A stretch of DNA of 64,000 bases from Flavobacterium flavigenum (GTDB taxonomy: Bacteria > Bacteroidota > Bacteroidia > Flavobacteriales > Flavobacteriaceae), in assembly GCF_027111255.2 (NCBI RefSeq), contig NZ_CP114285.2, forward strand, positions 124,001-188,000, in the 5' to 3' direction. Shown in pieces: positions 8,059 through 16,966 of this stretch; the stretch's first letter is position 1; each line of letters opens with the position of its first letter. The notes beneath the pieces were generated by a model. It was not told the DNA's origin. It searched no databases and saw nothing but the letters and a program-made list of their open reading frames with translations. A program made the translations under genes and the position numbers.

Positions 8059-11000
8059 ATGAAAAAAAACTATTTGATTCAGTCTCTTATGATCAGGATT
8101 GAATTTCTAATGGCTATAATGATAGTCTTCAGTACTAATGCTAGTTATAGTATAAACCCTCGGTATTATTCATCATCAGTTAAAAACACACTACAACAGC
8201 AGCGATTAATTACAGGAAAAGTTATTTCCGGGGACGAAGGGATGGGAGTTCCAGCTGCCAATGTGATACTAAAAGGAACCCGAAAATCTGTAATTACGGA
8301 TATGGATGGAAATTACTCAATAGAAGTGGATTCAGATGAAGCCATATTAGTATTCTCCTTTATAGGTTACAATACTCAGGAAATTAAGGTAGGCAATAGT
8401 AGTATTATAAATGTAAAATTAATTGCCACTGATAATAGTCTCAAGGAAGTCGTTATTGTGGGGTTCGGAACTCAAAAGAAAGGAAGTATGGTGAGTTCTA
8501 TTACGACAATCAAACCAAAAGAGCTTAAGGGACCTACCAGTAACTTAACTACCATGTTAGCAGGAAGGGTTTCAGGTTTAATAGCTTATCAGCGTAGTGG
8601 TGAACCCGGAAATGATAATGCCAATTTTTTTATTCGTGGTTTAGGTTCTTTCGGATCCGGGGCTTCTAACCCATTAATTTTGGTTGATGGAATTGAGTCT
8701 ACCACAAATGATTTGGCTCGTTTGCAACCCGATGATATAGACAGTTTTTCGGTATTGAAAGATGCAGCAGCAGCAGCAGTTTATGGAGCACGGGGGGCTA
8801 ATGGAGTTGTACTGGTTACTACAAAAATGGGTAAAAATGGCGTTACAAAATTTAATTTTAGGGTAGAATCAAGGGTGTCGTCTAATACCAAAAATTTCGA
8901 TTTTGCAGACAATATCACTTACATGAATTTAGCTAATGAGGCTGTAAGGACACGTAATCCGGAAAGAGGTGATGTTTACAACCAAAATAAAATTGCAAGA
9001 ACTGCTGCCGGCGATGATCCTTATTTATATCCAAGCAACAACTGGATTGATGAATTGATTAAACCTTATACCATTAACCAGGGATATAATCTGAATATTA
9101 GCGGTGGAGGAGAAAAAGCAAGGTATTATGTTGCAGGTACCTACAATGTAGACAATGGGGTTTTGAATGTCGATGGTATTAATGATTTTAATAGTAATAT
9201 TAAATTAAGAAATTATTCTATGAGGTCAAATGTCGATATGTCATTAACGCCAACTACAAAAGCAATTATTCGATTTTATGGCCAGTTTGATGATTATAAT
9301 GGCCCTATAGGTGGCGTTGACAAAAGAGGAAATAAAACTTCCGGAGGGGCACATATATTTAATCTTACTATGTGGTCAAATCCGGTTGCATTTGCAAAAG
9401 TATATCCATCCAGTTATTTGCCGTATGTTGAGCATCCTCTGTTTGGCGGTGCTTTGACAGGAGGAACTGCAGGTTCGATTTTAGTTAATCCTTATGCACA
9501 AATGGTTAAAGGATATCAGGTGTCTAAAGCTTCAACGATTCAAACACAAATTGAATTGCAGCAAGATTTAAAAGCCATAACACCAGGACTTAGTATGAAT
9601 GCAATGGGATATATTAGAAGATATTCTTATTTTGATGTTGCCAGACAATACAATCCATTTTATTATATGTCCTATATAAGTCCTGAAACAGGCGAGCTTC
9701 AATTGCAGGTATTGAATGATGGTGGAAAAAGTTCTGTAGGGCTTCCAGGGACAGAATATTTAGATTATGCACAGGGAACTAAATCATTAGATTCCCGTAT
9801 TTATCTTCAGGGGATAATTAATTATAATAGGACTTTTAACGATAAACATGCCGTGACAGGTATGATAACCAGTCTGATGTCAAGTTATGAGAAAGGAAAT
9901 GAAGGTTCATTAGAGGGTTCTTTGCCATCAAGAAATCTTGGGATTTCCGGTAGGTTTACTTACGGATTTGATAATAGATATCTTGCTGAATTTAATTTTG
10001 GATATAATGGTTCTGAACGATTTGCACAAGGACATCGGTATGGTTTTTTTCCTTCGATAGGTTTAGCTTATAATATTTCGAATGAAAAATTCTGGGAGCC
10101 AATTAAGGATGTAGTAACTAATTTTAAGATACGTTCTACTTATGGTTTGGTAGGTAATGACCAGATTGGTGATGTTAATCAGCGTTTCTTTTACTTATCT
10201 GATGTTAGAATAGGGGATGATCGTTATGGAGCAGCTTTTGGGGAGCAATATACTTATTATCAGCCAGGAGTATATGTTGCCCGCTATGCAAATGAAAATA
10301 TTGGATGGGAAGAATCTACACAAATTAATTTAGGTTTAGACCTGCAATTTTTTAACTCTTTAAATTTTGTCGTAGATGTTTACAAACAGCATCGTACTAA
10401 TATTCTTCAGGCAAGAAGTAATTTAGGTTCGACAATGGGACTTACTGCAGTGCCTTTGGCTAATTTTGGAGAAATAGAAAGTAAAGGGCTTGACTTAGCT
10501 GTTACTTTTAATAAACAATTGAATCAGGATTGGTATACAGAATTACGAGGAAATTTTACGTTTGCAACAAACAAAATCTTAGTATTCGATGAGATTAATT
10601 TTCCTGCTAATATGAGATATCGCTCAAGAGTAGGCCAGAATTTTGATCAGAGATACGGTTATATTGCTGAACGCTTATTTGTAGATCAAAATGAAGTTGA
10701 TAATTCACCAAAACAATTTGGAGATTACACAGGAGGTGATATAAAATACCGTGATGTTAATGGTGATGGAGAAATTACTCCAAGCGATATGGTTCCTTTG
10801 GGTTATCCTACATCACCAGAAATTGTTTATGGTTTTGGAGGCACAGTTGGCTATAAAAAATTTGATCTTAGTATTTTCTTTCAAGGGGCAGCCCGTACCT
10901 CTTTTTTTATAGACTCAGAAAATATTGCTCCATTTGTATTAGATGGTTCTTATCAGAATAATTTATTAGATGTGGTTGCAAAAGATCATTGGTCTGAAGA

Positions 11001-11304
11001 TAATAGAAACTTATATGCTTTCTGGCCAAGATTGAGTGATAAACTTGTAGAGAATAATAATCAGACATCAACCTGGTGGATGCGTGATGGTTCATTTTTA
11101 AGATTAAAATCTATAGAAATCGGATATAATGCCCCTAAAAGCTTTAATACCAAACTTGGTTTACAAGATCTGAGGATTTACATTAACGGAAGTAATCTTG
11201 CCGTTTGGAGCGCTTTTAAGATGTGGGATCCGGAAATGGGCGGAAATGGTTTAGGATACCCAATTCAGTCGGTTTATAATATAGGTCTTAAGGTTAATTT
11301 TTAA
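8059..11304 (+). CDS. SusC/RagA-type TonB-dependent outer-membrane glycan transporter
   Basis: 1081 residues. After a long N-terminal export region (about 1-48) comes a carboxypeptidase-regulatory-like beta domain (51-121, ITGKVISGDEGMGVPAANV). A TonB-interaction segment follows (EVVIVGFGTQKKGSM, 130-144). The plug carries FFIRGLGSFG, LILVDGIE and AVYGARGANGVVLVTTKMGK. The rest is the 22-strand barrel, ending in a beta-strand (NIGLKVNF). SusC proteins import oligosaccharides with a SusD lid, powered by TonB. SusD follows 12 bases downstream, so the pair is co-transcribed. This is the first gene of a locus that includes two surface lipoproteins and, beyond an AraC gene, an alpha-L-fucosidase. 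The glycan cannot be read from SusC itself. Confidence 0.95.
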   Translation: MKKNYLIQSLMIRIEFLMAIMIVFSTNASYSINPRYYSSSVKNTLQQQRLITGKVISGDEGMGVPAANVILKGTRKSVITDMDGNYSIEVDSDEAILVFSFIGYNTQEIKVGNSSIINVKLIATDNSLKEVVIVGFGTQKKGSMVSSITTIKPKELKGPTSNLTTMLAGRVSGLIAYQRSGEPGNDNANFFIRGLGSFGSGASNPLILVDGIESTTNDLARLQPDDIDSFSVLKDAAAAAVYGARGANGVVLVTTKMGKNGVTKFNFRVESRVSSNTKNFDFADNITYMNLANEAVRTRNPERGDVYNQNKIARTAAGDDPYLYPSNNWIDELIKPYTINQGYNLNISGGGEKARYYVAGTYNVDNGVLNVDGINDFNSNIKLRNYSMRSNVDMSLTPTTKAIIRFYGQFDDYNGPIGGVDKRGNKTSGGAHIFNLTMWSNPVAFAKVYPSSYLPYVEHPLFGGALTGGTAGSILVNPYAQMVKGYQVSKASTIQTQIELQQDLKAITPGLSMNAMGYIRRYSYFDVARQYNPFYYMSYISPETGELQLQVLNDGGKSSVGLPGTEYLDYAQGTKSLDSRIYLQGIINYNRTFNDKHAVTGMITSLMSSYEKGNEGSLEGSLPSRNLGISGRFTYGFDNRYLAEFNFGYNGSERFAQGHRYGFFPSIGLAYNISNEKFWEPIKDVVTNFKIRSTYGLVGNDQIGDVNQRFFYLSDVRIGDDRYGAAFGEQYTYYQPGVYVARYANENIGWEESTQINLGLDLQFFNSLNFVVDVYKQHRTNILQARSNLGSTMGLTAVPLANFGEIESKGLDLAVTFNKQLNQDWYTELRGNFTFATNKILVFDEINFPANMRYRSRVGQNFDQRYGYIAERLFVDQNEVDNSPKQFGDYTGGDIKYRDVNGDGEITPSDMVPLGYPTSPEIVYGFGGTVGYKKFDLSIFFQGAARTSFFIDSENIAPFVLDGSYQNNLLDVVAKDHWSEDNRNLYAFWPRLSDKLVENNNQTSTWWMRDGSFLRLKSIEIGYNAPKSFNTKLGLQDLRIYINGSNLAVWSAFKMWDPEMGGNGLGYPIQSVYNIGLKVNF

Positions 11305-11316
11305 AAAGATAAAATC

Positions 11317-13290
11317 ATGAAAATTAAAAATATAATTTCAGTAAAAATAAGCCTTCAGAAAGGAAGAACGTTTTTTGGGATAATAATGGCGATGCTTTGT
11401 TTGGCAGGCTTACAATCATGTGAGAAAGATTTTCTGGATGTAGTTCCAGATAATGTGACAACATTAGAAAATGCTTTTAAATTAAGAAATGAAGCTCAAA
11501 AATATTTATTTACCTGTTATTCTTATATTCCTAAGAATGGAGACGGGGTGTATAATATTGGGATGCTGGCCGGAGATGAAACATGGGTTGCGCCAAATCG
11601 TGCAGCTATAACAAGTTATGCTTTTAATATTGCAACCGGTACGCAAAGAAAAGCAAGCCCGTATATGAATGCCTGGGAAGGATATTATCAAGGAGCAGGA
11701 CCTGGAGATCTTTATCCACTTTTTGATGGAATCAGACACTGTAATGTTTTTCTCGAAAATGTAGAAAACAGAAGCAAAGTGGCAGATTTATCTGAGGCAG
11801 AACGTTTGAGATGGATTGGCGAGGTTAAATTTTTAAAAGCATATTATCATTATTACTTAATGCGAATGTATGGACCAATTCCGGTGATTCGTGTTAGTTT
11901 GCCTATCGATGCCCCTGTAGAACAAATACAGGTGGAAAGAGAGCCGATTGATACAACAGTTGATTATTTGGTCAGTTTATTAGACGAGGCTGCGATAGCA
12001 CTGCCTACTCAAATTGCAGATACGCAAAATGAACTCGGAAGAATTACTAAACCAGTAGTTTTAGGAATTAAGGCAGAATTACTGCTTATGGCTGCAAGTC
12101 CGCTATTTAATGGAAATTCTGATATGGCAGGATTTAATACAAAAAACGGGACACCATTGTTTAATACAACTTATGATGAAAACAAATGGAAAAAAGCAGC
12201 AAATGCAGCTAAAGAAGCTATAATAGCTGCAGAAAGTGGAGGTCATAAAATTTTCTATAAAAACGATATTGCATTTACTATTTCACAGACAGCTAAAACT
12301 AAGCTTGATATAACACAGGCAGTAACAGAACCCTGGAATGATGAGGTTATCTGGGCAAATCCTAATAGCCGTACTTACGAGCTGCAGCGACTTTGCATGA
12401 TGCCTCTGGATAATACTATTACGCATACCCGCGCCAGAAAGGTGCTTTCGCCTACAATTGAATCTGCTTCTAATTTTTATACTAAAAACGGAGTACCTAT
12501 AGAAGAGGATAAAACTTTAACATTTGGAGATATTACTGAGATAAAAGAAGCCACTGCAGCAGATAAATTCGATATTAAAGAAGGCTACCGCACTTCAATT
12601 TTAAATTTTAACAGAGAACCTCGTTTTTATGCTGATTTAGGTTTCGACGGAGCTATTTTCTATAAATATGACAGCGGTTCTGATGAAACTAAATATTATA
12701 TCAAAGCAAAATACCAGGATTATGCAGGAAGTGCAGATGCCTTTGATTTTAATATTACAGGTTACTATATAAAAAAACTGGTGAATTGGGAACAACATTT
12801 TGGAAACGGAAGTTTATATAAAGAATATGCCTGGCCAGAACTGCGTTTGGCTGATTTATATTTAATGTATGCCGAAGCTCTAAATGAAGCGGATGGAATA
12901 GCAGCTTCAGGTGAAGTACTGAAATATCTGGATATTATACGTAAACGTGCAGGATTAAAAGGAGTCGTGGAATCCTGGACTAATTTTTCAATAAATCCCG
13001 GAAAATATACTACTAAGGAAGGTATGCGTGAAATTATTCACAGAGAACGCAGCATCGAAATGGCTTATGAAGGGAAGAATTACTGGGATATCAGAAGATG
13101 GAAAAAAGCAAATCAGGAATTTAATGAACCTGTAAAAGGCTGGAATGTTTTTGGGGTAACAGAAGGAGCCTATTATCAGGTAAGAACTTTAAATCAACAG
13201 CGTTTCGTAGCTCCCAGAGACTATTTTTGGCCAATTGATGAAACAACAATTATTCAAAATCCAAATCTGATCCAAAATCCAGGTTGGTAA
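11317..13290 (+). CDS. SusD/RagB-type glycan-binding surface lipoprotein
   Basis: 657 residues. The lipoprotein signal ends at GLQSC with Cys35 as the lipidation site. The following EKDF carries acidic residues, as expected for surface export in Bacteroidota. The mature protein has the SusD helical TPR-like fold signatures: FLDVVPDN near the start, GEVKFLKAYYHYYLMRMYGPIPV in the middle, LADLYLMYAEALNEA, RSIEMAYEGKNYWDIRRW and a C-terminal PIDETTIIQNPNLIQNPGW. SusD forms the hinged lid over its SusC partner, which lies 12 bases upstream. At 657 residues it is longer than typical SusD proteins (500-600), with added loops in the middle. Confidence 0.95.
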   Translation: MKIKNIISVKISLQKGRTFFGIIMAMLCLAGLQSCEKDFLDVVPDNVTTLENAFKLRNEAQKYLFTCYSYIPKNGDGVYNIGMLAGDETWVAPNRAAITSYAFNIATGTQRKASPYMNAWEGYYQGAGPGDLYPLFDGIRHCNVFLENVENRSKVADLSEAERLRWIGEVKFLKAYYHYYLMRMYGPIPVIRVSLPIDAPVEQIQVEREPIDTTVDYLVSLLDEAAIALPTQIADTQNELGRITKPVVLGIKAELLLMAASPLFNGNSDMAGFNTKNGTPLFNTTYDENKWKKAANAAKEAIIAAESGGHKIFYKNDIAFTISQTAKTKLDITQAVTEPWNDEVIWANPNSRTYELQRLCMMPLDNTITHTRARKVLSPTIESASNFYTKNGVPIEEDKTLTFGDITEIKEATAADKFDIKEGYRTSILNFNREPRFYADLGFDGAIFYKYDSGSDETKYYIKAKYQDYAGSADAFDFNITGYYIKKLVNWEQHFGNGSLYKEYAWPELRLADLYLMYAEALNEADGIAASGEVLKYLDIIRKRAGLKGVVESWTNFSINPGKYTTKEGMREIIHRERSIEMAYEGKNYWDIRRWKKANQEFNEPVKGWNVFGVTEGAYYQVRTLNQQRFVAPRDYFWPIDETTIIQNPNLIQNPGW

Positions 13291-13310
13291 AAACATAAAA
13301 AATAATAATT

Positions 13311-14525
13311 ATGAAACGAATTATAAAATCATTCACAAGAATATTTGTAATGTCATTAATTCTGGCTATTGTGTCCTGTAATGAGAATCAGGAGCCGGAA
13401 CCTTTGGAAAGCAATTCAAATGGACCTGCTGTAGTAACTAATGTTGTAGTGCAGAATTTACAGGGAAAAGCAAGACTCACATATACATTGCCTTCGGACG
13501 ATGACCTGTTGTATGTTGTGGCGAGATACACGTTAGAAAATGGAAGGCCTATGGAAGTTAAATCTTCCTATTATTCTAATTCTATGCTTTTAGAAGGTTT
13601 TGCCGGACAGTCTACAACTGAGGTTAAAATTTATGCTGTTAATAAAAGCGAAACAGAATCTAAACCTGTGACGGTTACCGTTGCACCTTCAAAAGCACCA
13701 ATCTTTGATATTTTTGATTCTTTAAATGTTAAGCCGGACTTTGGAGGTATTCGCATTACTGCTGATAATATAACAAAGGAAGAAATAGGTATTTTAGTGA
13801 TGCAAAAAGACCTGAAAGGCGACTGGGTACCATTGCCTACAAGTATCTATACTTCGGTAGATCATATTGGACGGAGTTTGAGAGGTATGGAACCTGTCAA
13901 ACAAGATTTTGCTATAGTTGTAAGGGATAAATGGCTCAATTATACAGATACTTTATTTACTAATATTGAACCGCTTTTTGAAGTTATGATGCCAAAATCG
14001 GCTTTTGTAACCCTGCATCTTAATAATGACACCAAAACAATTGATAATGCTTACCCGGTTACCAATTTGTGGGATGGGCAATTTTTAGAATACTGGGGTT
14101 CTTATTTTACCGACAGAACGGTAGATGTGGGCAATCATTTAGTGACTTTTGATATCGGAAAGATGACTAAGTTAAGCCGTATGCGAATGTGGAATTTCTC
14201 AGAACCTATTGGAGGCCAAAGGATGTATTATTATTTGGGCGCTGTTAAAAAGTTTAGAATATGGGGAAGTAATACTTTAAACGACGGTACTCTGGATAGT
14301 AATTGGACGTTGATGGGAGAGTATGAAATCAAGAAACCTTCCGGCCTGCCTTATGGGCAGGAAAATAACGATGACCTTTTAGCCGCAAGAGATGGTGCCG
14401 ATTATGAAATTGCTTTAGAAAAACCTGCTGTCCGATACCTTAGAATTGAATGTTTAGAAAACTGGGTAGGAGGTAAATTTATGGCTATTTCTGAAGTTCA
14501 GGTATATGGTAATCCTAATTTTTAA
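13311..14525 (+). CDS. DUF4959/DUF5000-type surface lipoprotein, probable glycan-binding protein
   Basis: 404 residues. The signal ends at AIVSC (Cys23). Three beta-rich parts follow: a fibronectin-like DUF4959-type domain (about 37-125, VVQNLQGKARLTYTLPSDDD), a DUF5126-type middle (about 130-230) and a C-terminal DUF5000-type discoidin-like domain (about 235-402). The last part carries NLWDGQFLEYWGSY, VTFDIGKMTKLSRMRMW and a terminal AVRYLRIECLENW...ISEVQVYG. F5/8-type domains often bind carbohydrate. Its place directly after SusD, by 20 bases, is where SusE/SusF-like surface glycan-binding proteins are encoded. Domain names come from my memory of the families; binding is inferred. Confidence 0.82.
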   Translation: MKRIIKSFTRIFVMSLILAIVSCNENQEPEPLESNSNGPAVVTNVVVQNLQGKARLTYTLPSDDDLLYVVARYTLENGRPMEVKSSYYSNSMLLEGFAGQSTTEVKIYAVNKSETESKPVTVTVAPSKAPIFDIFDSLNVKPDFGGIRITADNITKEEIGILVMQKDLKGDWVPLPTSIYTSVDHIGRSLRGMEPVKQDFAIVVRDKWLNYTDTLFTNIEPLFEVMMPKSAFVTLHLNNDTKTIDNAYPVTNLWDGQFLEYWGSYFTDRTVDVGNHLVTFDIGKMTKLSRMRMWNFSEPIGGQRMYYYLGAVKKFRIWGSNTLNDGTLDSNWTLMGEYEIKKPSGLPYGQENNDDLLAARDGADYEIALEKPAVRYLRIECLENWVGGKFMAISEVQVYGNPNF

Positions 14526-14542
14526 TCCTAAAAACAAAAACA

Positions 14543-15769
14543 ATGAAAAATTTAAGAAATATTTTAATCGCAGTTTTTGTGGTTTTGTCAGCTCTCATTA
14601 TAAATTCATGTACAAGCGGTGATGAGTATCTGAAGTTTACCGAAGGTGGTGCGATTTCGTATACAGGAAAAATAGATTCATTAAAATTATTTCCCGGAAG
14701 AAACCGTATAGAAGTACAAGGGCTGATCATATCAGACCCAAAGGTTAAAGAACTTCGAATTTATTGGAATAATAAAAAAGATTCAGTTGTTGTACCCATT
14801 GCCAGAACTTCCGGAATAGATGAGGTTTCAAAAATTATAGACAATTTAGCAGAGAATATATATAATTTTGAATTTAGGACCTTTGATGCAAAAGGGAATT
14901 CGTCAATAGCAGTAACAGCTTCAGCAGAGGTGTATGGAGACCGTTATATAAATTCATTAATCAACAGGCCAATTCTTAATTATTCACTTGTTGGAAGTGA
15001 TTTTAAGGTCAATTTTATAAATTTAAATACAGATTCAGGAGCTTTAGGAACAGAAATAGAATATACTGACTCTTCTGATGAGTTAAAAACGGTCTTTACG
15101 GATATTAGCAAAACGAATGTAGTAATAAATGATTTTAAGTCTGGTTCAACTTACAGATACAGAACTCTTTATAAGCCAGTTCCAAAATCAATTGATACTT
15201 TTTATTCGGCATATAAAAGTGTTAAACCTGTACAGACTCCAGTTTTACTGAATGCCAAACAGCCTTTTGCTTATTCATCATACAACGGAGTGAGATGGGG
15301 AGTACTTGCAGACTGGACCACAAATACTGCGGCCAAAAATCATGATGGATATGGAGGATATGATGGAGGATGCTGTGGAAAAGCAAATAGTGCTACTGTG
15401 AATTTTGAATCAGGCTGGGGATCACCTGGAATAACTAACGGAAAACTGTATCAAACAGTTACTGCTGTCCCTGCAACATACCAGTTAAAAGTTACTGTAT
15501 TTGAATCCAATCATGAACAAAATGATCCAGGCGGATTTTATATAATTGTTTCTAAGGGAAATGTAGAATTGCCAAATGTAGAATCTGTTACGACTAACAC
15601 TGAGGTTTTAAAATACAAAAGGGTTCTTAGCAACGGAATAGGAAATACAGAATATATTTTAGAGTTTACTATAGATCAAACTACACCAATTACTGTTGGA
15701 GTAACCACTTCACAACCAGACTGGGGAAGGTTTTGTACCATAAGCTCTTTTGAGATTTTAGCAAAATAA
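14543..15769 (+). CDS. DUF4998/DUF5013-type surface lipoprotein, probable glycan-binding protein
   Basis: 408 residues, with a lipoprotein signal ending at IINSC (Cys23). Residues about 25-220 match the DUF4998 pattern (GRNRIEVQGLIISDPKVKEL, then RIYWNNKKDSVVVPI). The C-terminal half (about 235-408) is a beta-sandwich with WGVLADWTTN, GGCCGKANSATVNFESGW and a final FCTISSFEILAK, resembling the DUF5013 carbohydrate-binding-like domain. It starts 17 bases after the DUF5000 gene and is the last gene of the operon, which ends in a strong hairpin. Together with the preceding gene it probably forms the surface glycan-capture set for the first transporter. Confidence 0.8.
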   Translation: MKNLRNILIAVFVVLSALIINSCTSGDEYLKFTEGGAISYTGKIDSLKLFPGRNRIEVQGLIISDPKVKELRIYWNNKKDSVVVPIARTSGIDEVSKIIDNLAENIYNFEFRTFDAKGNSSIAVTASAEVYGDRYINSLINRPILNYSLVGSDFKVNFINLNTDSGALGTEIEYTDSSDELKTVFTDISKTNVVINDFKSGSTYRYRTLYKPVPKSIDTFYSAYKSVKPVQTPVLLNAKQPFAYSSYNGVRWGVLADWTTNTAAKNHDGYGGYDGGCCGKANSATVNFESGWGSPGITNGKLYQTVTAVPATYQLKVTVFESNHEQNDPGGFYIIVSKGNVELPNVESVTTNTEVLKYKRVLSNGIGNTEYILEFTIDQTTPITVGVTTSQPDWGRFCTISSFEILAK

Positions 15770-15776
15770 GTTTTTT

Positions 15777-15820
15777 AAAAACACTATTGTCTAATTTTAG
15801 GCAATAGTGTTTTTATTTTT
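15777..15820. terminator. Bidirectional intrinsic terminator after the first PUL
   Basis: AAAAACACTATTG (15777-15789) pairs perfectly with CAATAGTGTTTTT (15802-15814) around a 12-base loop, with further T residues. It lies between the convergent DUF4998 gene and AraC gene and can serve both strands because of the flanking A and T runs. Confidence 0.85.
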
Positions 15821-15851
15821 AGGCTTTTTTACTATTTCTACAGATATGAAT

Positions 15852-16730
15852 TTAATTTAATTGACTAATCTGATTTCGGTATTCTCCTGGAGTAATGCTC
15901 ACAATCTGTTTGAATATTTTTGAAAAGTGAGGCAAATTCGAAAATCCGGTGTCCAGCGCAATCTCCAGAAAAGTTTTATTGGTAGTAGCGATTAAATATT
16001 GGGCTCTTTCAATTTTTTTTTCATGAATATAATGCAAAGGTCTTTGACCGGTATGGAGCATGAATTGCTTTGAAAAATAATCCTGATTCTGATTTACCCT
16101 TTTAGCCAATTGTGCGACAGTAAGATTTTCCTTTAAGTGAATTTGGATATAGCTCATGGTGTCGAGTATTTTAGACGAAGTAATTTGAGACTGATTGGTT
16201 TTAAAATCATGATTACTTAAAAAACGGGATATAAGCTGAAGGATAATACCTTGGTTTTCAAACTTAAGATGCGTCTTCATGGCATCATTTAGCGAAGTGT
16301 ATTCTTTATAATAACTTTCTCTTTCATATACTTTTGGATTGTCCGATCTGTTGATTCCTCTTCCCGGATTAATTTGAAGCATTTTTTTGATAAGTATGAT
16401 ATCAATTTCAGTAGCTGGAAGTTTCATCACGCTTCTATTATTGTTAAACAAGGAAATACCGTCAGCAGACTCTTCAAAAAACTGGATGAAAAACTGACTC
16501 AGATATTCATCACATTTCAGGTTGCATATTGTAAAACTTGGGATGAGATATAAAAAACCAGGCTCTAAAATTAATTCGTCATAACTGTCAGAAATAGAGC
16601 CTATTCCCTCATCGATGTAATACAAGCGATAGTAAGGACTAACCACATTGTAGTAATTCCATTTGTTATTAAGTTTAACATAGTCAATATGCAGTAATGA
16701 AAAAGAATATTTGAAGATATTTTTAGACAT
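15852..16730 (-). CDS. AraC-family transcriptional regulator, probably of the fucosidase gene
   Basis: 292 residues. An N-terminal cupin-like sensing domain (about 20-105, with YYRLYYIDEGIGSI and LEPGFLYLIPSF) precedes a C-terminal double helix-turn-helix (about 185-290). The latter includes LTVAQLAKRVNQNQDYFSKQF, then ALDTGFSNLPHFSKIFKQ and the terminal TPGEYR. Such proteins usually activate sugar genes on binding a mono- or oligosaccharide. It is transcribed divergently from the GH29 alpha-L-fucosidase over a 236-base region that contains direct repeats of AAATCGTTTTT, the likely binding sites. The effector is probably fucose or a fucosylated sugar, inferred only from context. Confidence 0.9.
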   Translation of the reverse strand: MSKNIFKYSFSLLHIDYVKLNNKWNYYNVVSPYYRLYYIDEGIGSISDSYDELILEPGFLYLIPSFTICNLKCDEYLSQFFIQFFEESADGISLFNNNRSVMKLPATEIDIILIKKMLQINPGRGINRSDNPKVYERESYYKEYTSLNDAMKTHLKFENQGIILQLISRFLSNHDFKTNQSQITSSKILDTMSYIQIHLKENLTVAQLAKRVNQNQDYFSKQFMLHTGQRPLHYIHEKKIERAQYLIATTNKTFLEIALDTGFSNLPHFSKIFKQIVSITPGEYRNQISQLN

Positions 16731-16741
16731 GGAATAGGTGT

Positions 16742-16887
16742 AAATCGTTTTTCGGTAATAAAAAATCGTTTTTAGATAAAAGTATATATATTCTCTAAGC
16801 TATATTTGTGATAAATATAGTTATTAAAAAATAGTAGATAACTAATTTTATTTCTAAAATATATGTAATAATAAAAAAATACGATTT
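16742..16887. promoter_or_regulatory. AAATCGT repeats and -7 box between AraC and GH29 genes
   Basis: AAATCGTTTTT occurs as exact direct repeats at 16742-16752 and 16763-16773, 21 bases apart, which is two helical turns. A third AAATCGT lies inverted at 16881-16887. TATATTTG (16801-16808), a perfect Bacteroidota -7 box directed toward the fucosidase, follows 27 bases after the second repeat, with no good -33 element. This is what one expects when an AraC protein bound to the direct repeats replaces -33 recognition. TTCTCTAA-N2-TATATT is also repeated (16791-16806 and 16948-16963). Confidence 0.55.
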
Positions 16888-16966
16888 GTTTTCGTGATAA
16901 AATTAAATAAATCATGAAATAAATAAATCGGAAATATATAATTTATTTTCTCTAAAATATATTAAG

